NCBI GenBank assembly: GCA_050732995.1
Contig: JBOHSA010000168.1
Coordinates: 1-23,821, forward strand
Reading direction: 5' to 3'
From: JBOHSA01 sp050732995
Lineage (GTDB): Bacteria > Gemmatimonadota > Gemmatimonadetes > Gemmatimonadales > GWC2-71-9
Length of the DNA stretch: 23,821 nt
Below are positions 11,427 through 18,343 of this stretch, piece after piece. The notes below the pieces were generated by a model, which had not been told where the DNA came from, did not search any database, and saw nothing but the letters and a program-made list of their open reading frames with translations. The position numbers and the translations under genes are program-made. Position 1 is the first letter of the stretch; every line of letters starts with the position of its first letter.

Positions 11427-11510
11427 GCCGAAGTGGTGGAATTGGTAGACGCGCTGCGTTCAGGGCGCAGTGGGCGCAAGCCCGTGTGGGTTCGAGTCCC
11501 ACCTTCGGCA
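11427..11510 (+). tRNA. tRNA-Leu (anticodon CAG)
   Basis: The 84-nt cloverleaf is complete. The acceptor stem GCCGAAG pairs with CTTCGGC, followed by discriminator A. The anticodon stem CTGCG/CGCAG carries the loop TTCAGGG with anticodon CAG at 11461-11463. A long class II variable arm (TGGGCGCAAGCCCGT) fits leucine. The T arm is GTGGG-TTCGAGT-CCCAC. The 3' CCA is not encoded (TGT follows). Confidence 0.97.
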
Positions 11511-11539
11511 TGTTCCACAGATTCGAAGAGTCAAAGACG

Positions 11540-11565
11540 CTAAGAGGCGAAGGCACACCTCTTAG
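11540..11565. terminator. Inverted repeat between tRNA-Leu and the sulfur cluster, probable bidirectional terminator
   Basis: CTAAGAGG (11540-11547) and CCTCTTAG (11558-11565) form a perfect 8-bp stem with a 10-nt loop. A tandem TTAGCCCC repeat follows and runs into the stop of the fusion gene. There is no T-tract, so a terminator role is inferred from position between convergent units. Confidence 0.5.
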
Positions 11566-11576
11566 CCCCTTAGCCC

Positions 11577-13016
11577 CTAGTATCTCGGAACTCCCGGGTC
11601 CACCTCCACGCTCCACGCGTCGATTCCCCCCGTCAGGCTCCGGACTTTGGCGAAGCCGGCAGCTTTCAGGATCTCGAGCGCCTTCATGGAGCGCACGCCA
11701 TGGTGGCAGTGCGTGATGATCTCCGAATGGCCGTCGAGCTCCGACAGGCGGTCGGGGAGCTCACGCAGCGGGATGAGCCTGGCTCCCTCGATGTGCGCGA
11801 TCTGGTGCTCGTGCGGCTCGCGCACGTCGAGGACGACGAGACTGGGGTTCCGCGCCCACTCCTCCTTCACCTCCCGCGCGGTGATTGCCGGTCCCGCGTA
11901 TACCGGCTCGGCGCCGACGCCGCAGAACGCCTCGTAGTCGATGAGCCCCGTGACGGTGGGCTCGGTCCCGCACACCGGGCAGTCGGGGTCCTTCTGGAGC
12001 TTGAGCTCCCGGAACGTGAGCTTCAGCGCGTCGAACAGGAGTAGGCGGCCGATCAGAGGATCCCCGACTCCCAGGATCAGCTTGAGCGTTTCCATCGCCT
12101 GGATCGAGCCGATGATCCCGGGGAGAACGCCGAGCACTCCGCCTTCGGCGCAGGATGGCACCAGCCCCGGCGGTGGCGGCTCGGCGTACAGGCAGCGGTA
12201 GCAGGGTCCGGCTTTCGCATGAAAGACCGACGCTTGGCCCTCGAACCGGAAGATCGATCCATACACGTTCGGCTTCCCGAGCAGGACGCATGCGTCGTTC
12301 ACCAGATAGCGCGTCGGGAAGTTGTCGGTCCCGTCCGCGACGATGTCGAACTCCCGGAGGATCTCCAACGCGTTTTGGGCAGTCAGGCGCGTTTCGAAGG
12401 TCTCCAGCCGCACGTGCGGGTTCAGGTCCTGGAGCCGCTCCCGCGCCGAGTCGAGCTTCGAGGCGCCCACGTTGGACGTCCCGTGAAGCACCTGGCGTTG
12501 GAGGTTGGTGCGGTCGACCACGTCGAAGTCGACGAGGCCGAGCGTGCCGACGCCGGCCGCGGCGAGGTACAACGCGGCTGGCGAGCCCAGGCCTCCGGCG
12601 CCCACGAGCAGCACCCGCGCGGCTTTCAGCTTGCGCTGGCCTTCCACGCCGACGTCGGGAAGGATCAGGTGCCGCGAGTAGCGTAGGATCTCTTCGTGCG
12701 ACAACGCGGGCAATTCCGCGGCCACGGCCGTGTCTCCCCTTCCGCCCCCGGCAATGCTCGGGATGATCGACACCGTGTCCCCGGGCCGCACCGGGGTCTC
12801 CCGGTGGGCGAGGTGCCGGATGTCGCGGTCGTTCACGTAGACGTTCACAAAGCTGCGGAGCCGGCCGTCCTCCGCAAAGAGGTGCGGCCGCAGGGCGGCG
12901 TGCTCGGCCGCGAGGCGCTCGAGGAGCTCGCCCACGCTCGAGGCCTTCACCTCGAGCGCGTCCTGCCCCCCGACGAACGGCCGCAGCGGGGTGGGAATCA
13001 AAACGGTGACTGCCAT
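11577..13016 (-). CDS. moeZ: CysO/MoaD-like sulfur carrier fused to MoeB/ThiF-type E1 and rhodanese
   Basis: This 479-residue protein joins three sulfur-transfer modules. Residues 1-92 are a beta-grasp carrier very like mycobacterial CysO (IPTPLRPFVGGQ, RSFVNVYVNDRDIR) ending in SIIPSIAGG, so the functional di-glycine (G90-G92) is internal. Residues about 106-350 are an E1-like adenylyltransferase with GAGGLGSPAALYLAAAGVG (P-loop), DFDVVDRTNLQRQ, zinc Cys pairs C272/C275 and C346/C349, and the conserved C289 before EGGVLG. Residues about 374-479 are rhodanese with active-site C437 (CHHGVRS). MoeZ/MoeBR normally has only E1 plus rhodanese and acts on a separate carrier. ATG 13016 is chosen because the carrier fold starts there; the longer upstream frame shadows the protease gene. 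It overlaps that gene by 19 nt. Predicted role: charging the carrier with thiocarboxylate for cysteine synthesis. Confidence 0.93.
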   Translation of the reverse strand: MAVTVLIPTPLRPFVGGQDALEVKASSVGELLERLAAEHAALRPHLFAEDGRLRSFVNVYVNDRDIRHLAHRETPVRPGDTVSIIPSIAGGGRGDTAVAAELPALSHEEILRYSRHLILPDVGVEGQRKLKAARVLLVGAGGLGSPAALYLAAAGVGTLGLVDFDVVDRTNLQRQVLHGTSNVGASKLDSARERLQDLNPHVRLETFETRLTAQNALEILREFDIVADGTDNFPTRYLVNDACVLLGKPNVYGSIFRFEGQASVFHAKAGPCYRCLYAEPPPPGLVPSCAEGGVLGVLPGIIGSIQAMETLKLILGVGDPLIGRLLLFDALKLTFRELKLQKDPDCPVCGTEPTVTGLIDYEAFCGVGAEPVYAGPAITAREVKEEWARNPSLVVLDVREPHEHQIAHIEGARLIPLRELPDRLSELDGHSEIITHCHHGVRSMKALEILKAAGFAKVRSLTGGIDAWSVEVDPGVPRY

Positions 13017-13459
13017 ACGATCTTTCCTTCCATGGTAACGGGCTCCTCGACAAACCCGGTGCGGTCGTCCCGGAGCACCCAGCTTCGCGGGACGCCGGCT
13101 CTCCCACGCCGGACCTCCACGATCACGTAGGAAAGCCGCGGCCAGCCGTGCTCCCGGTCGTAGGCCGAGGGCTTGGGCGGATGGTCGGGGTGCGAGTGAT
13201 AGACGCCGACGATCTCCAACCCGTCCCGGTCGAGCCGCTCCTGCGCCCGCCGGACGGACTCGGGGTCGATGCGGTAGCGGTTGCGCCGGCTGTCGCGCCG
13301 CGCATTGAGCAGCGGAACCAGCGTCACCCCCGTTTTCCGGTCGCCGCCGGTCTCTCCCTCCCACAGCCCGCCGATCAGACCGCACGCCTCCTCCGGGTAG
13401 GCGGCCTCGGCGCGCCGACGGATGGACTCCAGGTGCCGGGATTCCAGGGCGAGCGTCAT
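12998..13459 (-). CDS. mec: JAMM/MPN+ metalloprotease, Mec-like
   Basis: This is a 153-residue zinc isopeptidase-fold protein. The JAMM motif is complete: Glu at 23/24 (YPEEACGLIGG), H88-S-H90-P, S98 and D101 (HxH, ten residues, D). In Mycobacterium tuberculosis the homologue Mec+ releases cysteine from the CysO-cysteine adduct. QbsD, another JAMM protein, trims residues after a carrier di-glycine. It lies between cysM and the carrier-E1-rhodanese fusion, with an ATGA overlap with cysM and a 19-nt overlap into the fusion gene. Cleaving the Cys adduct is the expected job. Cleaving the fusion after the internal GG is a further possibility. The much longer ORF in this frame is a shadow of cysM upstream of ATG 13459. 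Confidence 0.9.
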   Translation of the reverse strand: MTLALESRHLESIRRRAEAAYPEEACGLIGGLWEGETGGDRKTGVTLVPLLNARRDSRRNRYRIDPESVRRAQERLDRDGLEIVGVYHSHPDHPPKPSAYDREHGWPRLSYVIVEVRRGRAGVPRSWVLRDDRTGFVEEPVTMEGKIVWQSPF

Positions 13460-14442
13460 GCGAAGCGACGTCGCTCGCTCAGATAGCGAGTGCCGGCGTC
13501 GGGAGCGATCACGACAATGACGTCGGAGCCTCGGAGCGTCGGCGGGCCGGACGGCAGGCGCCGCGCTGCCACGACCGCCGCCCCGGTGGACCAGCCAACG
13601 AATAACCCTGTGTCCCGGGCGAGCCGGCGGACCATCTCGTCGGCCTCCTCGGTCGAGACGAACTCCATTCGATCCGGAACCGCAGGATCGTAGATCCCCG
13701 GGACCACCGCCGTCGCGAGATGCTTGAGGCCCTCCAGCCCGTGGAACGGGGCGTCGGGCTGTACTCCGACCAGCTGAATCCCGGAGGACAGCTCCTTGAG
13801 GCGCCGGCCGGTGCCGATCAGCGTCCCGGTAGTTCCCAGGCCGGCCACCAGGTGCGTCACCCGCCCCGCTGTTTGGTGCCAGAGTTCCTCCGCCGTCGTC
13901 AGGCGATGCGCGAGGGGGTTGGCAGGGTGGGAGTACTGGTCGGCGTACCAGTAGCGGTCGGGACGCGCCGCAGCGAGCGCGCGCGCGCGGCGGATCGCCC
14001 CATCCATCCCTTCGAGCGGATCCGTGAGGATCACTTCGGCGCCGTACGCTTGGAGCAGGCCCGAACGCTCCGGCGTGGCGCTCGCGGGCACACATACCGT
14101 GATGCCGATCCCCGCCGCGGCGCCCAGCATCGCGTAGGCGATCGCGGTATTGCCACTCGACGCGTCGAGCAGGCGTTTGCCCGGTAGCGCGCGCCGGCGG
14201 AGCCCGTCGCGCAAGATGAACAGCGCCGCGCGGTCCTTCACGGAGCCGCCCGGATTGAGCCATTCCGCCTTGAGAAACAGCGACGGGGACGGACGCGGGA
14301 AAACAGGGGAAGGGCACAGCGGGAGCAGCGGCGTCTGCCCCACGAGCGACCACAGTGCCGGCTCTGGAGCCGCCTTCCCCGGCTTGCCCCTCCGTTCCCG
14401 GACCTTCTCCGCTGCGCGCATGGACTCCTCTGAATCCGCCAT
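13456..14442 (-). CDS. cysM: PLP-dependent cysteine synthase, CysM type
   Basis: This fold-type II PLP enzyme has 328 residues from ATG 14442. The PLP lysine is K69 in LNPGGSVKDRAA, the substrate/PLP loop is SSGNT (95-99), and the phosphate-binding loop is GLGTTGT (201-207). The C-terminal DAGTRYLS block is normal. Context with the carrier, E1 and JAMM protease suggests sulfur comes from a protein thiocarboxylate rather than free sulfide. The Arg that mycobacterial CysM uses for O-phosphoserine (in its EPRYGEG segment) is not evident; the matching region reads QPDAPFHGLEGLKHL, so the serine donor is unresolved. ATG 14421 is an alternative, preceded closely by AGGAG. A dyad operator overlaps ATG 14442. 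Confidence 0.92.
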   Translation of the reverse strand: MADSEESMRAAEKVRERRGKPGKAAPEPALWSLVGQTPLLPLCPSPVFPRPSPSLFLKAEWLNPGGSVKDRAALFILRDGLRRRALPGKRLLDASSGNTAIAYAMLGAAAGIGITVCVPASATPERSGLLQAYGAEVILTDPLEGMDGAIRRARALAAARPDRYWYADQYSHPANPLAHRLTTAEELWHQTAGRVTHLVAGLGTTGTLIGTGRRLKELSSGIQLVGVQPDAPFHGLEGLKHLATAVVPGIYDPAVPDRMEFVSTEEADEMVRRLARDTGLFVGWSTGAAVVAARRLPSGPPTLRGSDVIVVIAPDAGTRYLSERRRFA

Positions 14443-14465
14443 ATCCGACCGTTCCGGTCGGGTAT
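14441..14465 (-). promoter_or_regulatory. IscR type-1-like operator dyad at the cysM start
   Basis: On the minus strand ATACCCGACCG, spacer GAA, CGGTCGGATAT forms 11-bp arms with one mismatch. Against the Escherichia coli IscR type-1 consensus as I recall it (ATASYYGACTR, three W, YAGTCRRSTAT) it agrees at 21 of 25 positions, including both ATA/TAT ends and both GAC/GTC cores. It lies 30 bp after the Rrf2 stop and touches the cysM ATG. Confidence 0.65.
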
Positions 14466-14495
14466 CCGTTGAAAAAAATCCCTGGGGCGGCGGGT

Positions 14496-14948
14496 TCAGC
14501 TCCCGACCGCGACCCCTGTGATCTGGTACACCTCGGGCTCTTCGCGCAGCAGATCGGCGAGGGAGATCCCGCCCAACAGCTCGTTGATCCGCCGCTCCAG
14601 CATGCGCCATACCGGGCGGATACTGCACGAGGCGTCCGGGCTACATCGGGCGGGGTCGACGGGATGAAGGTCGCAATTGACTTCGAAGGTGACGTGCTCG
14701 GAGGCTTCTATCACGTCTTTCACGGTGATGGCCTGCGGCTTTCGGGCGAGCAGGTAGCCGCCCTTGGCGCCCCGGACCGAGTCGACGATGCCGGCCCGGC
14801 GCAGGCGCAGCAGGATCTGCTCGACATAGTCGTGGGGGAGGCGCTCCTGCGCGGCCAGCTCGCGCGCCGCCGCCGGCCCCCGCCCGGCCCGCCGGGCGAG
14901 GTGGCGGGACACGATGAGGCCGTATTCGGCCCAGGTAGTCACGCGCAT
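14496..14948 (-). CDS. Rrf2-family (IscR/CymR-like) transcriptional regulator
   Basis: This is a 150-residue winged-helix protein. The N-terminal RVTTWAEYGLIVSRHLA, recognition region LPHDYVEQILLRLRRAGIVDS and wing VRGAKGGYLLAR are canonical Rrf2. Three cysteines follow at C92, C102 and C108 (spacing x9 and x5), where IscR has C92-x5-C98-x5-C104 for its Fe-S cluster, so cluster binding is likely but the loop is longer. ATG 14948 is chosen at the start of the conserved fold. An AT-rich -10-like TATATT ends 6 nt before it, suggesting leaderless expression. It lies 53 bp upstream of cysM in the same orientation and probably controls it. Confidence 0.92.
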   Translation of the reverse strand: MRVTTWAEYGLIVSRHLARRAGRGPAAARELAAQERLPHDYVEQILLRLRRAGIVDSVRGAKGGYLLARKPQAITVKDVIEASEHVTFEVNCDLHPVDPARCSPDASCSIRPVWRMLERRINELLGGISLADLLREEPEVYQITGVAVGS

Positions 14949-14954
14949 GCGTGC

Positions 14955-14960
14955 AATATA
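14955..14960 (-). promoter_or_regulatory. -10-like element placed for a leaderless Rrf2 transcript
   Basis: TATATT (5/6 to the -10 consensus) ends 6 nt before the Rrf2 ATG, so transcription would start at or next to the start codon. No convincing -35 is present. The 8-bp palindrome CGGTACCG (14964-14971) lies just upstream and could be a regulator half-site cluster. Confidence 0.35.
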
Positions 14961-15073
14961 GGACGGTACCGCCCCGCGACTCCACCCCACCTGGACGACA
15001 CCCCCTCCCCCCTCAACCCCGGCGGGAGAGGGCGGTAGGTTCTACGCTAGCCAGCAGCCGAGGAGGTCATGCG

Positions 15074-15328
15074 ATGCCGGAAGAGGAGATCGGGACCGTC
15101 GTGCATTTTTTCGGCGGGCCGAGCGTCGCCGTCGTCCGCCTGACGGCCGGCGAGGTGGCGATCGGCGACACGGTGCGCTTCGTCGGACACACGACCGATT
15201 TCAGCGAGACCGTGACGTCGATGGAGGTCGACCACAAGAAGGTGGAGCGCGCGCGCGCGGGCGAGGAAGTGGCGATTCAGGTGGTCGGGCGCGCGCGACC
15301 GCACGACAAGGTGCTCCGCGCGGTCTAG
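15074..15328 (+). CDS. Stand-alone EF-Tu domain-2-like beta-barrel protein
   Basis: This is an 84-residue protein that looks like an isolated translation-factor domain 2. Strands are IGTVVHFFGGPSVAVVRLT, GEVAIGDTVRFVGHTTDFS, ETVTSMEVDHKKVERARAGE and EVAIQVVGRARPHDKVLRAV. The VAVVRLTAGEVAIGDTVRF and GHTTDF patterns match small EF-Tu-like proteins found in archaea and bacteria; a similar barrel closes U32-family peptidases. There is no GTPase domain. A strong AGGAGGT (15061-15067) with 6-nt spacing fixes ATG 15074 over the out-of-frame ATG at 15069. Function is unknown. It converges on the next gene and shares a CTAG with it. Confidence 0.88.
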   Translation: MPEEEIGTVVHFFGGPSVAVVRLTAGEVAIGDTVRFVGHTTDFSETVTSMEVDHKKVERARAGEEVAIQVVGRARPHDKVLRAV

Positions 15329-16353
15329 GGCGCCTTGGGATGCACCAGCTTCGGGCTGACGCTCGCGCCGACCTGCAGGCCGAACACGTTGCTCCCCGTG
15401 GCGCGCTGCAGCCAGAGCAAGCGGGCGTTGAGGTTGACCATGGCCCGCTCGCCCGCGTAAATGTCGAACCCGATCCCGCCGTGCGCGCCCTGGGCGAGGC
15501 CGCGGTCCGGCCCCACTTCGGGGAAGCCGGCGATCAGGAGCCCGAGCTCGCCGTAGAACCGGCCCCAGCGGGGGTGGAGGGAAGCCTCGTAGCCGGGGGC
15601 GAACAACACCGCGTGCGGCTTGCAGCCCGGCGGTGTGCAGCTCTCGGTAACCTTGAACGCGGCGTAGTCGATCTGCAGCCCGACGGTGGATGATTTCTTG
15701 GTGTCGCGGCGGAAGCGAACCCCGAAGAACGGGCCGCGGCCCTCGAGCGGGCCCGAGACCGGGATGAGGAAGCTGAGCGCCGGCCCGAGAGTCCCCCTCA
15801 GAAGCTCGGATTGGCGCGGCGGCCCGAAGGCGACCGAGACGGTGGCCCGGGCCTCCAGGCCTTGGAGCTGCCGGGGCAGCACCTGGAAGAAGCGTCCCTC
15901 CACGACGGCGACGACGGCGTCACCCGCGCCGACCCGTACCCCCAGCCCGAAGCCGAGCCCGAGCTCGCTCGTGGTCTCAACTGTCCCCGGGCAGCTGCCC
16001 AGTAGGGGCACGCGCGACTCGCTCACCCGGGCGAGTCCGACCTGGCTCGAGGCGAACGGGGCGACGCCGCGCGCGCCCACCGGGTAATAGTACGAATCGA
16101 GCCCCACGAAGGTCAGCGCCAGCTCGCAGGCGCCGTTGGACAGATCCGGATAGCGGGACACCGTCAGTCCGGTTTCCGCGTCATCCCCCGTCAGCAGCGC
16201 GATGACGGCGCCGAAGGAGGTGTAACTGCGGCTAGTGCTCCCCTCATCGATGGCGATGGTGGACGCGGTGGGCCCGACCCGAACTCGTCGCTGGGCGGAC
16301 AGCGGAGCGGCGGCGCAGGTGAGCGCCGCCACCAAGGGTAGCAGTTGCTTCAT
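15325..16353 (-). CDS. Probable outer-membrane beta-barrel protein, unknown function
   Basis: The 342-residue protein has a clear signal peptide (MKQLLPLVAALTCAAAPLSA, then Q), a cleavage pattern common in Gemmatimonadota. The rest alternates amphipathic strands with Gly-rich turns, such as ELGLGFGLGVRVGAGD, GPALSFLIPVSGPLEGRG and GRFYGELGLLIAGFPEVG. The C-terminal part (FGLQVGASVSPKLV) also alternates. This suggests a barrel but no specific family. Two Cys pairs (near GACELAL/GSCPG and CTPPGC) could form disulfides. ATG 16362 is nearly as good a start; neither has a clear ribosome binding site. Its TAG stop shares CTAG with the convergent EF-Tu-like gene. Confidence 0.75.
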   Translation of the reverse strand: MKQLLPLVAALTCAAAPLSAQRRVRVGPTASTIAIDEGSTSRSYTSFGAVIALLTGDDAETGLTVSRYPDLSNGACELALTFVGLDSYYYPVGARGVAPFASSQVGLARVSESRVPLLGSCPGTVETTSELGLGFGLGVRVGAGDAVVAVVEGRFFQVLPRQLQGLEARATVSVAFGPPRQSELLRGTLGPALSFLIPVSGPLEGRGPFFGVRFRRDTKKSSTVGLQIDYAAFKVTESCTPPGCKPHAVLFAPGYEASLHPRWGRFYGELGLLIAGFPEVGPDRGLAQGAHGGIGFDIYAGERAMVNLNARLLWLQRATGSNVFGLQVGASVSPKLVHPKAP

Positions 16354-16429
16354 GAGCAGCATGGGTACTACATCCGCGGGGCCAGGTTCCGTGACCGCGA
16401 TCACCGGTCCCCTCCCCGCGCCCGCCCGC

Positions 16430-16843
16430 TTACTTGATCAGGAACCCCGTCACGAGCCCGGCGGCGTTCATTCGCACCAGCCAGGACCAGAACTCGGCCT
16501 TGAGCAACGGCCGCACCCGGTCGAACCACACGCCGCTTCCGATGGTCGCCAGCGCGATCGTCGGCAACCAGAGCACGGTCGCGAACTCCATCCCCGCCAA
16601 CGGGCCACCGCCCTCGACCCACAGGCCGGCCTTGAACCGCGCGTACAGGTAGGCGAACACGACCCCAAAGGCGAGCGCGAGCGCGGCGGCCTTGATCATC
16701 AGCGATCCCATCTCCACCTTTTGGCCGGCCGGCGGCGGCGTGACGAACCCCTCCATCCCCTTGCCGAACACCTTGCTCCACATCACCCAATCGGCCAGAT
16801 ACGCGACGACGCCAGCGATGAGCCCGGCCACGATCCAGTTCAT
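16430..16843 (-). CDS. Small integral membrane protein, unknown
   Basis: This is a 137-residue protein with about four hydrophobic segments: IVAGLIAGVVAYLADWVMW, IKAAALALAFGVVFAYLYA, MEFATVLWLPTIALATIGSG, and a C-terminal WLVRMNAAGLVTGFLI. A conserved-looking loop GKGMEGFVTPPPAGQKVEMG joins the first two. ATG 16843 has GGGAGG at good spacing; the long frame upstream of it is an aspA shadow. It follows aspA after 35 nt, so it is probably cotranscribed. I do not recognise a named family with certainty. Confidence 0.75.
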   Translation of the reverse strand: MNWIVAGLIAGVVAYLADWVMWSKVFGKGMEGFVTPPPAGQKVEMGSLMIKAAALALAFGVVFAYLYARFKAGLWVEGGGPLAGMEFATVLWLPTIALATIGSGVWFDRVRPLLKAEFWSWLVRMNAAGLVTGFLIK

Positions 16844-16878
16844 GGACAGCCCTCCCGGTTGAGTTGCGCTGCGGTCAT

Positions 16879-18291
16879 CTAGCCTCCGCCTCCGATCCCA
16901 CGGACCCCGAGCTCCGTCATGGCCCGCAGGTCCAGCACCTCGTCCAGCTCCTTGCCTTTCAGCAGTCCCTTCTCCATCACGAGCTGCCGCACGGTGACGT
17001 TCTTCTCGACCGCTTCTTTGGCGAGCTTCGCCGCCTCGGCATAGCCGATCTTGGGAGCGAGCGCCGTGACGAGCGCGGGACTCCGGTCGAGCCAATACGC
17101 GCACATCGCCTCGTTCGCTTCGATCCCTTCGATACAGCGCTCGGCGAACACCCGGCTCGCGTTGGTGAGGATCATCAAGGTGAACAGGAGGTTGTGCGCG
17201 ATCACCGGCATCATCACGTTCAGCTCGAGCTCCCCCGCCTCGGCCGCCGTCGCGATCGTCGTGTCGTTCCCCAGCACCTGGAAGCACACCTGATTGACCA
17301 TCTCGGCGACGGACGGGTTCACCTTACCCGGCATGATGCTGGAGCCGGGCTGCACGGCCGGCAGGGAGATCTCGGCCAATCCGGTTCGGGGGCCCGAGGC
17401 GAGCAGCCGGATGTCGCTCGCGATCTTGCCGAGATCCACCGCGTACGTGCGGAGGGCCCCCGAAACCGCCGTCGCGTCGCCCATCGACTGCATCAGCTGG
17501 ACGCGGTCCTTCCCCTCGCGCAGCTCGAGCCCGGTGATCACTTTGAGGTGTTTCACCATGAGCGCGGGGTAGCGTGGCTCGGCGTTCAACCCCGTCCCCA
17601 CGGCCGTTCCGCCGATGCCGAGGTCGCGCAGGTAGTCGGCGGCCTGGGCGATGCGCTCGCGATTGCGCTCGACCGTGCGGCTGCAGGCGGTGAACTCCTG
17701 GCCCAGCCGGATCGGGGTCGCGTCCTGGAGGTGGGTGCGACCCGACTTGAGCACGGTGTCGAACGCCCGGCCCTTCGCGAGGCAGGCGCCCGCCAGGCGA
17801 TCGAGCGCTTCGAGCAGCCCCGGAAGCAAGGCGAGCGCGCCGAGGCGAATCGCCGTGGGAATCACGTCGTTGGTCGACTGGGCCATGTTGACGTGATCGT
17901 TGGGGTGCACCGGCCGGTATTCGCCGCGCCGGCCGCCCAGCAGCTCGTTCGCCCGGTTGGCCAGGACCTCGTTACAGTTCATGTGGTGCGACGTGCCCGC
18001 CCCCGCCTGGTAGGGATCGACCACGAACTGGTCGCGGTGGGAGCCGGTGAGCACTTCGTCGGCCGCGCGGACGATCGCGTCCGCCAGTTGGGCCTCGAGG
18101 CGCTTGGTCTCTTTGTGGGTCAGGGCCGCGGCTTTCTTGATCCACACGACCGCGTCGACGAACACCGGCAAGGGCGCGAGCCCCGAGATGGGGAAGTTGT
18201 TGCGGGCCCGAAGGGTCTGGATCCCGTAGAGCGCCTCGGCCGGGACCGGCAGCTCACCCAGCGGGTCGCGTTCGATGCGGGTCTGACTCAT
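16879..18291 (-). CDS. aspA: Aspartate ammonia-lyase
   Basis: Aspartase reversibly deaminates L-aspartate to fumarate and ammonia. The 470-residue protein is a full-length aspartase/fumarase superfamily member. Blocks are LYGIQTLRARNNFPISG, GAGTSHHMNCNEVLANRA, HPNDHVNMAQSTNDVIPTA, SGRTHLQDATPIRLGQEF, and the signature GSSIMPGKVNP (316-326) with the catalytic serine at about 318. VNQVCFQVLGNDTTIATAAE and the IQTLRA block look like aspartases of the Bacillus type rather than FumC, but fumarase cannot be fully excluded by eye. ATG 18291 gives normal family length; the ATG at 18345 would overlap the divergent cupin gene. Confidence 0.88.
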   Translation of the reverse strand: MSQTRIERDPLGELPVPAEALYGIQTLRARNNFPISGLAPLPVFVDAVVWIKKAAALTHKETKRLEAQLADAIVRAADEVLTGSHRDQFVVDPYQAGAGTSHHMNCNEVLANRANELLGGRRGEYRPVHPNDHVNMAQSTNDVIPTAIRLGALALLPGLLEALDRLAGACLAKGRAFDTVLKSGRTHLQDATPIRLGQEFTACSRTVERNRERIAQAADYLRDLGIGGTAVGTGLNAEPRYPALMVKHLKVITGLELREGKDRVQLMQSMGDATAVSGALRTYAVDLGKIASDIRLLASGPRTGLAEISLPAVQPGSSIMPGKVNPSVAEMVNQVCFQVLGNDTTIATAAEAGELELNVMMPVIAHNLLFTLMILTNASRVFAERCIEGIEANEAMCAYWLDRSPALVTALAPKIGYAEAAKLAKEAVEKNVTVRQLVMEKGLLKGKELDEVLDLRAMTELGVRGIGGGG

Positions 18292-18343
18292 CGGCTCGGT
18301 CCGATCACGCAGGTCACCATCGGTGCTCAACCAGGAATCGCCC

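Noticed and set aside
11577..13385. Fusion protein starting at 13385 with an extra N-terminal domain
   Set aside because: The additional 123 residues are Arg/Pro/Ala-rich shadow of the JAMM gene; the carrier fold begins at ATG 13016.
14445..14500. T-run after the Rrf2 stop as an intrinsic terminator
   Set aside because: Seven T follow GC-rich sequence on the minus strand, but no stable hairpin directly precedes them, so cotranscription with cysM remains likely.
14964..14971. CGGTACCG palindrome upstream of the Rrf2 gene as an IscR-type operator
   Set aside because: It lacks the ATA/TAT ends and spaced GAC/GTC cores of the dyad at cysM; it may be chance in GC-rich DNA.
15001..15037. C-rich then G-rich stretch as a REP element or terminator
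   Set aside because: Complementarity between the arms is imperfect and shifts register; nothing else in the window repeats it.
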